64,000 nucleotides of DNA from Thermoplasmata archaeon (lineage in GTDB: Archaea > Thermoplasmatota > Thermoplasmata > Lutacidiplasmatales > UBA184). Where the stretch lies: positions 24,018 to 88,017 of the forward strand of contig DAHUZP010000072.1 in assembly GCA_027306505.1 (NCBI GenBank). Reading direction: 5' to 3'. Numbering within the stretch: position 1 is the first letter of the stretch; the number at the start of each line of letters is the position of its first letter. Below, in pieces: positions 47,611-57,397 of the stretch. A program made the translations under genes and the position numbers. Below the pieces are notes generated by a model. It did not search any database. It was not told the DNA's origin and was given only the letters and a program-made list of their open reading frames with translations.

Positions 47611-48630
47611 TCACTCCAAAGGATTGCGGCAGCGGGGGCAGAAGACCCAGCTCTCGTCGCCGATCTCCAAGCGACACCTAGCGCAGATCCCCAGGCCGGG
47701 GGAGGGGAACGGAGAGGCGGCGGGGGACCAGGAGGACGAGCTTTCGGCAGGCCCTCCCCCGGAAGTGGGGCCCTTCTCGTTCTCGCGGGTCCGCTGGCGT
47801 GGCCCGACCCTGTCCGCGGGGTAGCCCGATGCACCACCGCCCATGCCGGGCCTCGAGATGGGCGTCGCCCGCCAGGTCCGTCTCGGCGCCGGGGCCTCAT
47901 CGGGGGGCAGGACGATGGAGGAGCCGCTTGTCGATGAGGAGGGATAGGTCGCTTCGGCCCGGCTATACGAGGGGGCCGGCAGCGCGGCCCGAGGCACGGG
48001 GCTCGCGAGCACCGGGGTGGGCTCGGGGGCGAGGAGAGGGGGGTTGACGTACGCGGTCCCTCCGGCATCGTAGTTGTAGGTGGACGATGGTTCCTCCTCG
48101 GCCGGCCGGGGACGAGAGAGGGCGACGGTCCCGACCAGGAAGACGCCCCCCGCCGCGGTGAGCGGGATGCCCAGCTCCGCGTAGGGGAGGAACATGCTGC
48201 CCGACCAGGTGACGCTCACGTTCGCGTTCTCGGAAGAGGACTCGAAGAGCAGCACCGCGTACCAGTTCCCCGGGTGCAGGTCGCTTCCCGTGAGGGTGCC
48301 CGCGCTCTGGGGCTGTATGACCTCGTCCAGAGGGGGCGTGCTCGCCGGTCCACCGGACCAGACCACCTCACCTTCGGTCAGAGGGTAGAGGAAACCGGTC
48401 ACGGGGGTCGAAGTGGCGGTGGTCCACTGAACGGTCAAGGAGGCGCCTCCAAGGGAGAAGTTCGCGTAGGGCACCTGGATCCGGAGGATGGCGGCGCCGT
48501 TCGAGTGCTGGAACTGGTTCATCGCGGTGGGCTCGGCCGACTGGAAGTTGAGGGGGAGCAGGACGAGGGCGAGCCCTACCGCAAGGATGACCGCCCCCAG
48601 GATGAGCCCGAAAGTGCTCGCGACGCTCAT
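47611..48630 (-). CDS. Membrane protein: N-terminal TM, beta-rich ectodomain, second TM, C-terminal zinc ribbon
   Basis: TFGLILGAVILAVGLALVLLPL; C-terminal CARCRLEIGDESWVFCPRC. Confidence 0.75.
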   Translation of the reverse strand: MSVASTFGLILGAVILAVGLALVLLPLNFQSAEPTAMNQFQHSNGAAILRIQVPYANFSLGGASLTVQWTTATSTPVTGFLYPLTEGEVVWSGGPASTPPLDEVIQPQSAGTLTGSDLHPGNWYAVLLFESSSENANVSVTWSGSMFLPYAELGIPLTAAGGVFLVGTVALSRPRPAEEEPSSTYNYDAGGTAYVNPPLLAPEPTPVLASPVPRAALPAPSYSRAEATYPSSSTSGSSIVLPPDEAPAPRRTWRATPISRPGMGGGASGYPADRVGPRQRTRENEKGPTSGGGPAESSSSWSPAASPFPSPGLGICARCRLEIGDESWVFCPRCRNPLE

Positions 48631-48729
48631 GGGGCCGTTGGGGCGTTATCGGAGGGCCCTATTTGAACGGAGGGAGGACCTCGGTTCGGGAACCTCGATG
48701 GCCCGCCTCTGCGGTGGGCTCGTGGGACC

Positions 48730-49605
48730 TCAGATCGCGAACCAGGGAAGCCGCGCCGCGGGACCCTTCGGGTTGTTCACCAGCTCGTGCAGGCTCGCTC
48801 CCTGGTCCCCCGGCGCGTAGGTCTCCTTGAGGGCCAGCTGGTAGAGCAGGAACATGGCGTCCTCCTCTCGGGTGACCCCAAGGGACCCTTCGATGTCCAC
48901 CGAGAAGGTGTTCCGCAGCGCGCGGAGCATGCCCTCGAGGTCGATGGGGATGGCACCCTCCTCGGCGTTGATGCCTCCGGGAGCGGGACCCCCCTCCTCG
49001 CCCCCTGCCCGCTGGGAGCGCTCGGCGAGGCCCACCAGCGCCCCCGTCGCGAGCATGAGGACCACCCGAGGAGGCAGCCGCAGCCGGTGCCAGTGAGGGG
49101 CAGGGAAGTCCTCCCCAGCCCGGCGGGGATGGACCAGGATCCGGGTGCGGGAGACGGCCAGGGAAAGTGGCACCGGCGGGTCGCTCACGATCCGACGACC
49201 CACGAGCTCGGCCGAGGCGTCACTGTCCACGACCAAGATGCTGGAGGTGCCGGCCCCGACCGAAGGGTCGGTCCGAAGCCCGTGGGACCACCGCTCGAGG
49301 AGCTGCTGGGTCCTGCCCTCGGTGGAGGTGGACGTTCCCGGTTCGACGAGCACGGGGAAGATCGACCGCCCGCCCGCGCGTCGGACCCAAAGGTCGGCCT
49401 CTCCCCAGGGGGAAGGGGCGTGCTGAGGAGCAGGAGAGAACCCCATCCGCTGGAGGGTCGTCATGAGCGCCTGCCGCTCCTCCTCGGGAGAAAGGGGGGG
49501 CTTTCCGGAGGCCTTCGCCTCGCGGGGGGGACGCGCGGAGGCCCCTTCCTGGAGGTCGGGGGGGTCCTGCTTGGAGGGAGAGCGTGACCTAGGCATGAGA
49601 GGCAT
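48730..49605 (-). CDS. Hypothetical protein
   Basis: ~290 aa ORF with no recognised family; ATG 49605 sits ~24 nt after palindromic cgatatatcg (49624-49633). Confidence 0.6.
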   Translation of the reverse strand: MPLMPRSRSPSKQDPPDLQEGASARPPREAKASGKPPLSPEEERQALMTTLQRMGFSPAPQHAPSPWGEADLWVRRAGGRSIFPVLVEPGTSTSTEGRTQQLLERWSHGLRTDPSVGAGTSSILVVDSDASAELVGRRIVSDPPVPLSLAVSRTRILVHPRRAGEDFPAPHWHRLRLPPRVVLMLATGALVGLAERSQRAGGEEGGPAPGGINAEEGAIPIDLEGMLRALRNTFSVDIEGSLGVTREEDAMFLLYQLALKETYAPGDQGASLHELVNNPKGPAARLPWFAI

Positions 49606-49747
49606 GGGAGCCATCCCGGCCGACCGATATATCGACTACGTCGCCGCGAAGCTCGCCGGAGGTGGGAAGCCCGCTGGATGTCCCCGGAGACCCAAAGGGA
49701 GCCGCTCGCACCCCTGGAGGCTCGGACCCCTGGCCCCCCTCGCCACC

Positions 49748-50710
49748 CTATCGGAAGAACGGTAGGGCGAACCAGCCCCAGTCGACGACCATGGCGAGCG
49801 CGACCCCGATCAAGTAGAACCCCGACGCGATGAACCCCCGGAGCGCCACCTTGCGGTCGACCCGGTGCAGAAGGGGCCAGGTCGTGGCGAGGAAGCCGAT
49901 ACCGAGCCCCATCGCGAGGACGAAAAACACGCGGTAGTTCACGGGCAGCAGGACGAAGGCCGCTGTGGGCACGAACAGCAGCACGGTCGAGGCGACCACG
50001 GTCCGACCCGACCGCTTGGGATCGCCAGGGACTGGGAGCATGGGCAGGTCGGTGCGGCCGTAGTCGTCCCTGAGGGCGACGGCGAGGGACCAGAAGTGCG
50101 GAGGGGTCCAGAGGAAGACGAGCACCGCGAGCAGGATCGCGGCCGTCGGGAAGGTGCCGGTGGCGGCAGCCGATCCCGCGAGGACGGGGGCACTGCCTGC
50201 GTAGCCCCCGATGACGATGTTCCAGCGCGTGCGCCGCTTGAGCCACATCGTGTAGATCCCCACGTAGACGACGGAGCCTGAGGCCATCGCCAGGGTCGCG
50301 AGCAGGTTGACCGTGAGGTAGGCGATAGGCAACGACAGCAAGGTGAGGGAGAGCCCCAGGGCCAGAACGGCCCGCGGCGAGACGAGGTCGGAGGGGAGCG
50401 GCCGCGAGCGCGTGCGCTTCATCTGGGCATCCAGGTCCCGGTCGTACCAGTGGTTGAGCGCAGCCGCTCCCCCGCTCGCCATGGCCCCCGCGACGAGGAT
50501 CCCCAAGAGCCGCTCCAAGGGCGGAGGGTAACCGGGGGCCGAGGCGAAGAACCCCGCTACGGCCATGAGCAGGATGAGCCCCGTGATACCGGGCTTGAGG
50601 AGGCTGAAGTAGTCCCCCAGGCCGGGGCGCGGGGTGGTCGTGGGCGGGGCGCTCATCGTGCCCCGAGCCAGCCCCGCTGAGGAGATAACCCCCATCCAGG
50701 AGCCGTTCAA
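49748..50710 (-). CDS. ctaB: Protoheme IX farnesyltransferase (heme O synthase)
   Basis: UbiA-family NHWYDRDLDAQMKRTRSRPLPSDLVSP; multiple TM helices; adjacent to ctaA/coxA. Start probably MSAPPTTTPRPG. Confidence 0.94.
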   Translation of the reverse strand: MNGSWMGVISSAGLARGTMSAPPTTTPRPGLGDYFSLLKPGITGLILLMAVAGFFASAPGYPPPLERLLGILVAGAMASGGAAALNHWYDRDLDAQMKRTRSRPLPSDLVSPRAVLALGLSLTLLSLPIAYLTVNLLATLAMASGSVVYVGIYTMWLKRRTRWNIVIGGYAGSAPVLAGSAAATGTFPTAAILLAVLVFLWTPPHFWSLAVALRDDYGRTDLPMLPVPGDPKRSGRTVVASTVLLFVPTAAFVLLPVNYRVFFVLAMGLGIGFLATTWPLLHRVDRKVALRGFIASGFYLIGVALAMVVDWGWFALPFFR

Positions 50711-50742
50711 GAACCGGGGCTTCCCCGGCGGTCCACGACGAG

Positions 50743-51393
50743 CTATCGCCCGGAGGGGACGGAGGGAGCGGGGCCCGGGCCGTTTGTGTTCTCCTTCGAC
50801 CCTTTGGAGGTGGCACCTGCGAGGTGCTCGGGGTCGCAGGGGAGCCCTTCGGCCGGCGTGAGACGTCCCAGCAGTGCCGCCTGCCAGCGGGGTGGGAAGG
50901 CCGGGAAGTTGGCCAGCGCTGCGATGAGGATGAGGATCGCAAAGAGCAGGGTCGCGAGCCCCAGGTGGAGGACGACCGCGCTGAAGGCGGCGTCACTGAA
51001 GATGATGACCCCGCCGAGGAGCGCCTGGACGATCACCAGGGCGAAGGCGACGTCGGTCATCCGACGGACCCCCGGTCGGACCTGGCGGCTCGCATGGGCG
51101 AGGACGAGAAGTCCCAGGATGGCGAGGGAGAGCGTGAGCGCCCCCATGCGGTGCAGGAACTCCGCGGTCGCGGGGCCCCCCAGGGTGGGCACGGGGGCGC
51201 CGGGGTCGCATCCCGGCCAATTGGGGCAGACCAGAGGGTCGTTGGAGACCGTGACGTCCGCCCCGAGCAGGATCGTGAGGTAGCCGACCAGCGTGGCGAA
51301 CAGCGAGAGGTAGCGGAACGTCCGGCCCTCGGACCGTCGCGCGCCCGGAGTGCCCTCGACCTTTCCTCGCCCGACCTCGGGGCTCATGCCCAA
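50743..51393 (-). CDS. ctaA: Heme A synthase, short (half-size) archaeal CtaA/COX15-like
   Basis: [27 protein letters not shown] (CtaA loop cysteine pair), [13 protein letters not shown] and [12 protein letters not shown] His-bearing helices; only ~216 aa. Confidence 0.88.
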   Translation of the reverse strand: MGMSPEVGRGKVEGTPGARRSEGRTFRYLSLFATLVGYLTILLGADVTVSNDPLVCPNWPGCDPGAPVPTLGGPATAEFLHRMGALTLSLAILGLLVLAHASRQVRPGVRRMTDVAFALVIVQALLGGVIIFSDAAFSAVVLHLGLATLLFAILILIAALANFPAFPPRWQAALLGRLTPAEGLPCDPEHLAGATSKGSKENTNGPGPAPSVPSGR

Positions 51394-53714
51394 GGGTCCT
51401 CAGGGGCCGGCTTGCCGCGGTAGTAGCTCGCGACCATGTTGAAGATGAAGACCAGCACGCCGATCCCGAAGATCGTCGCACCGACGGTCGAGAGCTCGTT
51501 GAGCGTCCCCAGGTCGACCCCGATGGGGGTCGGGATGTAGGGGAGGTAGGTGTAGTAGCGCCGGGGCATCCCGGCCATTCCGTCGAAGAACATCGGGAAG
51601 AACAGCAGGTTCCCTCCGATGTAGGTGAGAGCGAAGTGCCAGAGCCCCAACTTGTGGCTGTACCAGCGCTTGGTGATGATGGGGTAGAAGAAGTAGGTCG
51701 CCGCGAAGACCCCCATGAGGCTCCCGCCCATGATCGTGTAGTGGAAGTGGGCCACGACGAAGTAGGTCTGGTGGACGAGGTAGTCGACCGGGATGGTCCC
51801 CAACATCACGCCGGAGAGACCACCGATGAGGAACATCGTGAGGAAGGCGATGATGAACCACATCGGGAGCTCCAGACGGACCCGCCCGCCCCAGATCGTG
51901 GCGAGCCAGTTGAACATCTTCACGCCGGTCGGGACGGCGATCGCGATGGTGGTGAGCATGAAGATGAACCGGGTGTTCGTGTTCTCCCCGGTCGTGAACA
52001 TGTGGTGCTGCCAGACCACGAACCCCAGGATCCCGATGGAGGCGATGGAGAGCGCCATCGCGGTGTAGCCGAAGAGGTGCTTGCGGACCATCTTCGGGAG
52101 GATCGTCGAGACCAGACCGAAGGCCGGCAGGATGAGGATGTAGACCTCCGGATGGCCGAAGAACCAGAACAGGTTCTGGTAGAGCAACGGACCTCCCAGC
52201 GGCGAGCCGTTCACGGCGTACGTGAGGTGCGTCCCGAAGTTGCGGTCCGAGAGGACCATCGTGAGGGCGACCGATAGGGAAGGCATCGCGGCGAGGACCA
52301 GGAAGCTGTTGATGAACGTGGACCAGACGAAGATGGGCATGTTCCAGTAGGTGATCCCCGGGGCGCGGTGCTTCATCACCGTGACCACGAAGTTGATCGC
52401 CCCCAGCATGGAGGAGATGGAGAGGAGGTGGAGCCCCGCGATCCAGATGTCGATCCCGTGCCCCGGCATGAGCGTGGTCAGAGGAACGTAACCGTACCAG
52501 CCCCCGTTCGCCCCGGAGAGGATGATCAGGACCGCCGCGGGCGGGATGAGCCAGAAGGCGAGGTTGTTGATCCGGGGCATCGCCATGTCCCGGGCGCCCA
52601 CCATCGTGGGCAGCAGGTAGTTCCCCCAACCGGCCATGAGGGGCATCACGACCAGGAAGATCATGATGATCCCATGCTCGGTGAAGAGCGTGGAATACAT
52701 GTCCGCCGAGATGCCGATCTGGTTCGGCGACATGCCGATCGCCGGCAGGAAGAGGTCGACGCGGATCAGCATCGCATAGATGCCGCCGATGACGAGGAAG
52801 ATGAACGCGGCGGCCATGTACATCAGGCCGATCTCCTTGTGGTCGGTCGTCGTGAGGTAATGGAGGACGTACCGGCGGAACCAGTACGGGAGCTCCCGGG
52901 TGCGCGCGAGCTTCTGAGCGGTGATGCCTCGCTCGCGGTAGGCCACGTCGAGGACGTGGAAGAGCAGCGCCGCCCCCAGCACCATGAGGCCCAGGGCGAA
53001 CCCGAGGGAGTCCTGCAGTCCGATCGCGGCTAGACTTCCCAGCGTCACCACGTAGCCCGCGAGGAGTCCCTCACCGGCGAGCAGCAACAGGATCCCGGCA
53101 AGGTAGTAGTCCAGGCGCCGGGAGATTCCCGTGGGGACCGTCTCGTAGGCGGGGTACCCGACGAACCCGTAGAAGCCCAGAAGGGCCCCCAGGGCAAAGG
53201 GGGCGAGCCCCACGATCCCGTAGGCCGACTGCATGTTCCCCGTGACGACCACGGAGATGCCGCCGGTCGTGGGGTCGGGGAAGACGCCGCCGTTCGACCC
53301 GGAGAGCTCGGTCGCCATGTTGACGCCGAGCGCGGTGCTCGGGGTCGTCGAGTTGATCACGAAGTACTGCCCTGGGGCGAGACCGAACTCGAACCCGCCC
53401 GCTGCGCCCTCGCCCACCGCGATGAGCCCCGTCGGCGTGAGACAGCGGGAGTCGGAGCAGGAGAAGACCTCCAGCACCGCGTTGGCCGGACCTCCGGTCC
53501 AGGAGACGTTGTACTGGACCGTGTCCGAGAGGGTGTAGGGGTCGGACATGCCCAGATGCGCCGCTCCCGCCATCTGGTTGCTGGGCACGCCGCCCGGGTA
53601 GCCCGGGCCCGAGCCGATCAGGGAGAAGCTCCAGGTCTGGTCCTGCGGGACCGCGACCAAGGCCGCCCCCACGGCGAGCAGCAGGATGCCCACCAGCAGA
53701 GCGCTGCGGATCAT
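51384..53714 (-). CDS. coxA: Heme-copper oxidase subunit I, type A1, with ~260 aa N-terminal membrane extension
   Basis: [74 protein letters not shown]; extension has ~4 hydrophobic helices before the core. Confidence 0.96.
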   Translation of the reverse strand: MIRSALLVGILLLAVGAALVAVPQDQTWSFSLIGSGPGYPGGVPSNQMAGAAHLGMSDPYTLSDTVQYNVSWTGGPANAVLEVFSCSDSRCLTPTGLIAVGEGAAGGFEFGLAPGQYFVINSTTPSTALGVNMATELSGSNGGVFPDPTTGGISVVVTGNMQSAYGIVGLAPFALGALLGFYGFVGYPAYETVPTGISRRLDYYLAGILLLLAGEGLLAGYVVTLGSLAAIGLQDSLGFALGLMVLGAALLFHVLDVAYRERGITAQKLARTRELPYWFRRYVLHYLTTTDHKEIGLMYMAAAFIFLVIGGIYAMLIRVDLFLPAIGMSPNQIGISADMYSTLFTEHGIIMIFLVVMPLMAGWGNYLLPTMVGARDMAMPRINNLAFWLIPPAAVLIILSGANGGWYGYVPLTTLMPGHGIDIWIAGLHLLSISSMLGAINFVVTVMKHRAPGITYWNMPIFVWSTFINSFLVLAAMPSLSVALTMVLSDRNFGTHLTYAVNGSPLGGPLLYQNLFWFFGHPEVYILILPAFGLVSTILPKMVRKHLFGYTAMALSIASIGILGFVVWQHHMFTTGENTNTRFIFMLTTIAIAVPTGVKMFNWLATIWGGRVRLELPMWFIIAFLTMFLIGGLSGVMLGTIPVDYLVHQTYFVVAHFHYTIMGGSLMGVFAATYFFYPIITKRWYSHKLGLWHFALTYIGGNLLFFPMFFDGMAGMPRRYYTYLPYIPTPIGVDLGTLNELSTVGATIFGIGVLVFIFNMVASYYRGKPAPEDPWA

Positions 53715-53724
53715 GCGTACCCCC

Positions 53725-54057
53725 TCATTCGAACATCTCCACGCGGCGGGTCAGGTTCCCTCGGAGACGGTCGACCCGGTAGAGGATCCCCACGGTGAGC
53801 CACAGACAGAAGAGCCCCCCCATGATCCCCAGGATCCCGACCGGGAGCCAGAGGAGCGCGGTGCCTCCGGCCCAGGCGACCGAAAGCGCGTAGATCCCCA
53901 CGATCGCCGAAGCGGCCCCGGCGACGTAGAGGCCGCTGAGGACGCCCCAGAGCACGCGGGTCCTGTAGCGCGGTGCCGGGGCGGCCGACCCCCCTTCGGC
54001 AGCAGCGGCGGCCTCTGGGGAGGAGCTCGGCTCCGGGACCGAGGCCCGCTTAGCCAT
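53725..54057 (-). CDS. Small two-TM membrane protein between cytochrome b and coxA
   Basis: [24 protein letters not shown] and [27 protein letters not shown]; start overlaps cytochrome b stop. Confidence 0.7.
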   Translation of the reverse strand: MAKRASVPEPSSSPEAAAAAEGGSAAPAPRYRTRVLWGVLSGLYVAGAASAIVGIYALSVAWAGGTALLWLPVGILGIMGGLFCLWLTVGILYRVDRLRGNLTRRVEMFE

Positions 54058-55540
54058 GCGTCACCGCCTCCCCCTTGGGGGGGACCGGTGCGAGGAGAGG
54101 AGCGCCAGAGGAGGTCGGTCCAGATGCGGGGGAGAGGGAGGCGGGGCGCGCTGCCGCGGGGCCGCTGGGAGATGGGAGGGAGGCGGGGGTGGTCGGGCGA
54201 GCGGACGCGGAGTGGGCGAGGGACCTGCGGCGGCCCTCCTTCGCTGCGACCCGGGCGCGGTAGCTCGCGCGATACATCATGTAGAGCGCGAAGATCACCA
54301 CGGCGTTGACGGCCGCGAGGGCGCCCAGGTAGGTCGCGTAGAACGCCGCCGGGATGACCACGCCCGGCATGATACCTCCCCAGACGGTCATCAGGATGAA
54401 GAACCCGACCAGGAAGTTCGCGACCCCCAGCATCACTGGTCGGTCCCGGGGATGGGTCTTGCGGCCCCCGTCCAGGAACGGGAAGATCTGGGAGATCCAG
54501 GGCAGGAACAGGATGAAGATGAGGACCGCCGTCACGGTGCCCACCGCGACGAACGGGCTCACGTACTGGAAGTCCGCGAGCTTGTAGAGCCACAGGAAGT
54601 ACCAGTCCGGCTCGGGAGAGGCGGCGGACGAGCTCGAAGAGCCGTAGTAGGCCGCGAGGGTGACCGGCCAAGCGGCGGCCATCATCACGAGCAGGCCCGC
54701 GTAGAAGAGGGCCCACTTGGTCATGTAGAAGAAGACCTTCGGGAAGAAGCGCCCCATCCGGTGGTCGTCCTCGTGGACGAGGACGCGCTTCGCCCGGGGG
54801 TCCGAGCTCGCGCGGGGGGAGATCCCGTGGATCTCGAAGAGCGAGATGTGGGCGTAGAGGAGCGCCGCCAGAGCTAGAGGGATCGCGACGACGTGGAGCG
54901 CGAACATCCGCGAGAGCAGTCCCTGGGGCGTCCCGTCCGCCAGGATCAGTTTCGCGGTCGGAGGACCGATGCCCGGCACCGAGAGGGTGAGCGCGATGCC
55001 CACGTCGGTCGCTCCCACCGATAGGGCAGTGTAGGGGAGGAGGTAGCCGGTGAAGCCCATCCCCAGCATGGCCGCCAGGAGCAGCGTTCCGATCATCCAG
55101 GAGAGTTCCCGCGGGGGCTTGTACACCCCGGCGTAGAAGCCGCGGAAGAAGTGGACGAAGGCGAGGAAGATCGTCGCGTACGCTCCGTATAAGTGGGCCG
55201 ATAACAGCAGCCAGCCCAGGGGCACGCCGTGGATGATGTAATTGGTCGAGGCCCACGCTTCCGGGGGCGCTCCGGCCGTCGCCGAGGCGGTCGAAGGGAC
55301 GTAGTAGAAGAGCAGCAGGAGGCCGGTCGTCACCTGGACGAGGAAGGCGTTCGCGACGAAGGCCCCTGTCCAGTACGAGGGATTGAAGGAGAAGTCCGGC
55401 TGCGGGCGCATCGCCCACTTCTCGGTCCCCACCCGCTTCTCGATGAAGGCCCAGATCGTGTCGAGCGTCCGGTTCATCGGCGGACGGTAGGGCGGGACGG
55501 AAGGGGGATGCCCGACGGTGGGGGCGTTGGGGGGAGTCAT
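54050..55540 (-). CDS. Cytochrome b of Rieske/cytochrome b complex (PDWY type)
   Basis: GWLLLSAHLYGAYATIFLAFVHFFRGFYAG, GYLLPYTALSVGATDVG, FALHVVAIPLALAALLYAHISLFEIHG heme His pairs; PEPDWYFLWLYK. Confidence 0.95.
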   Translation of the reverse strand: MTPPNAPTVGHPPSVPPYRPPMNRTLDTIWAFIEKRVGTEKWAMRPQPDFSFNPSYWTGAFVANAFLVQVTTGLLLLFYYVPSTASATAGAPPEAWASTNYIIHGVPLGWLLLSAHLYGAYATIFLAFVHFFRGFYAGVYKPPRELSWMIGTLLLAAMLGMGFTGYLLPYTALSVGATDVGIALTLSVPGIGPPTAKLILADGTPQGLLSRMFALHVVAIPLALAALLYAHISLFEIHGISPRASSDPRAKRVLVHEDDHRMGRFFPKVFFYMTKWALFYAGLLVMMAAAWPVTLAAYYGSSSSSAASPEPDWYFLWLYKLADFQYVSPFVAVGTVTAVLIFILFLPWISQIFPFLDGGRKTHPRDRPVMLGVANFLVGFFILMTVWGGIMPGVVIPAAFYATYLGALAAVNAVVIFALYMMYRASYRARVAAKEGRRRSLAHSASARPTTPASLPSPSGPAAARPASLSPASGPTSSGAPLLAPVPPKGEAVTHG

Positions 55541-55589
55541 GCCTGCACCCTCCTCACCGTCACCTTCGACATCGTCACACGCCCCTGCA

Positions 55590-56480
55590 CTACGGACAAC
55601 GCTGAGTGCTCCCGCTCGTGCCGTAGGGCGGCACCGACGTCTTGGCGAGCGGGGCCGGAACCGGTCCCGGGTTGCCCCCCAGGAGCGTCTGGAAGTGCCC
55701 CTTCACGTCGGGACCGATGTTTTTCACCGCGAAGATGTTCCCGCTCGTGTCGGTGTCGAGGATGACCTGAGGGAGCGGCGACACCGTCGGGCCGGTGAGG
55801 ATGTTCGCCCCTCCGCCCGAGACGTTGGACTGGACGTAGGGGTCGTAGGTCGACCCATGGCAGACGCAGTGCAGGAACGGGGCACCCCCGTTGTACTGGC
55901 ACTGCTCGGCCACGTTCGATGGATAGAAGCTCAGGAAGGGCGGGATGCAGCCGAGGTGCTGGCAGATCGCAGAGTACGCCACGACGAAGTTCCCGCCGGG
56001 GGTGGGGCCCAGCGCGGAGGGAGGCTTGCCGTACTTTCCCTGAAGGTTCAGCAGGAAGTTGGGCTCCCCATCGAGGGGATACTGGAAGAGGAAAGCGTCG
56101 GTGCTCGTCGGATCGATGTGGCTATCGATGTTCCCCACCTGGACCGGGGTCCCATCGGAGTAGAGGAGCTGGACCCGGGGGTAGGAAGCGAGCCCCTGCA
56201 TCGGAGGCTGAACGTACTGCAACGCAGCGCCTACGGCGCCCCCGGCCGCGACGGCCGCTAGACCGCCGATGGCCATGAGCTTCAGGATGTTGCGCTTCGA
56301 CTCGTCGACCTCCTCCTGGACCTTGGGGTCCTGGAGGTCCGGTGGCGCGACCTTTCGGACGACCCCGGGGGTCATCGGGCGCTTCATCTCGAGGAAGAAC
56401 GCGAGGCGTTCGTCGTAACTTCGCTGGTCGAAGCCGTGCCCGGGGACCCACTCGATCGCCGTTCCTCTCTCGTAGCTCAT
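55590..56480 (-). CDS. Rieske iron-sulfur protein
   Basis: CQHLGCIPPF...HCVCHGSTYDPY 2Fe-2S motifs; N-terminal ESKRNILKLMAIGGLAAVAAGGAVG. Confidence 0.95.
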   Translation of the reverse strand: MSYERGTAIEWVPGHGFDQRSYDERLAFFLEMKRPMTPGVVRKVAPPDLQDPKVQEEVDESKRNILKLMAIGGLAAVAAGGAVGAALQYVQPPMQGLASYPRVQLLYSDGTPVQVGNIDSHIDPTSTDAFLFQYPLDGEPNFLLNLQGKYGKPPSALGPTPGGNFVVAYSAICQHLGCIPPFLSFYPSNVAEQCQYNGGAPFLHCVCHGSTYDPYVQSNVSGGGANILTGPTVSPLPQVILDTDTSGNIFAVKNIGPDVKGHFQTLLGGNPGPVPAPLAKTSVPPYGTSGSTQRCP

Positions 56481-56923
56481 GGATGGGGACCTCCTTCCTC
56501 TTCCCAGCGTGCCGCCTCTTTCTCCTCTTCGTCGCGGCGGAGGCGCAACGCCAGCTCCTCCTCACCCGTGACCGGGACCTCTGAGGAGTCGCCGGGGAGC
56601 TCCGCGCGGTCGGCGTCGTGGTAGACGTAGAGGGTGATCGTGACCGATAGCACGATCACGAAGATCTCGGTGAGGTCGAGCATCTGGAAGCACGAGAACG
56701 GCCCGAAGGTCGTGTTGACGGGAGGAACGGGGCAGGAAGGTGGAGGGATGGTGTCGGCGGAGCTGGAGCTGCTGTTCGAACCGTTGACGCTCAGGGTGTG
56801 GAGGCCCGTGCCCCCGGTCGGTCCCAGGGGAGGCTCCCCGGAGGTCCCGAGGGCGGTCCAAGGAGAGAGGAAGGCGGAAAGAACGAGGGCCAGGGCCACC
56901 AATAGGAGCGCCGCCCGACTCAT
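56477..56923 (-). CDS. Exported single-TM hypothetical protein in Rieske/cyt b-tat operon
   Basis: Signal-like ALLLVALALVLSAFLSPWTALG, TM IFVIVLSVTITLYVYHDA; overlapping ATGA with Rieske start. Confidence 0.7.
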   Translation of the reverse strand: MSRAALLLVALALVLSAFLSPWTALGTSGEPPLGPTGGTGLHTLSVNGSNSSSSSADTIPPPSCPVPPVNTTFGPFSCFQMLDLTEIFVIVLSVTITLYVYHDADRAELPGDSSEVPVTGEEELALRLRRDEEEKEAARWEEEGGPHP

Positions 56924-57381
56924 CGGTACATCCCGGACCTATCCGAGGGGAAGGAGGACCCCCTATGAACTTCACGCATGCTCTCCCCCGTCGAACCCGG
57001 GACCGACGCGGTGGCGGCAGGGGCCGTGGAGGGGGCGGGACGCTCCACCGGAGCCCCTGACGGGACCGCCGGGACCGCCGGGGCCTTCGCGGCCGCGGCC
57101 GGGGTCGGGGGCGGACCGACAGGGACGGGCGTCGCGGCGGCGGTGCTCGCCGGGGTGGGGGCGGCCTGCACCACCGGGAGCGGGGTGTTCCCTGCCGACC
57201 GAGCGGTGTCGGTGACCATCATCTGACTGTGGAACTCGAACATGAGCTCCTGTCGGATGCGATAGAACTTCCCGTAGAGACGGCCGAGCATCCGGAAGAA
57301 CTCCATGCCCCTCCCGCCCATGAGCAGCAGCCCCGCCGCGAGGAGCACGATGATCCAGTCGACGTCGGAGAAGAGGCTCAT
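56920..57381 (-). CDS. tatA: TatA/TatB-like translocase component
   Basis: VDWIIVLLAAGLLLMGGRGMEFFRMLGRLYGKFYRIRQEL, N-terminal TM plus amphipathic helix, followed by Ala/Pro-rich tail. Confidence 0.8.
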   Translation of the reverse strand: MSLFSDVDWIIVLLAAGLLLMGGRGMEFFRMLGRLYGKFYRIRQELMFEFHSQMMVTDTARSAGNTPLPVVQAAPTPASTAAATPVPVGPPPTPAAAAKAPAVPAVPSGAPVERPAPSTAPAATASVPGSTGESMREVHRGSSFPSDRSGMYR

Positions 57382-57397
57382 CTGACCGCGCTACCTC

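Noticed and set aside
51400-52629. 409 aa minus-strand ORF inside coxA
   Set aside because: Alternate frame of coxA, His/Arg/Pro-rich artifact
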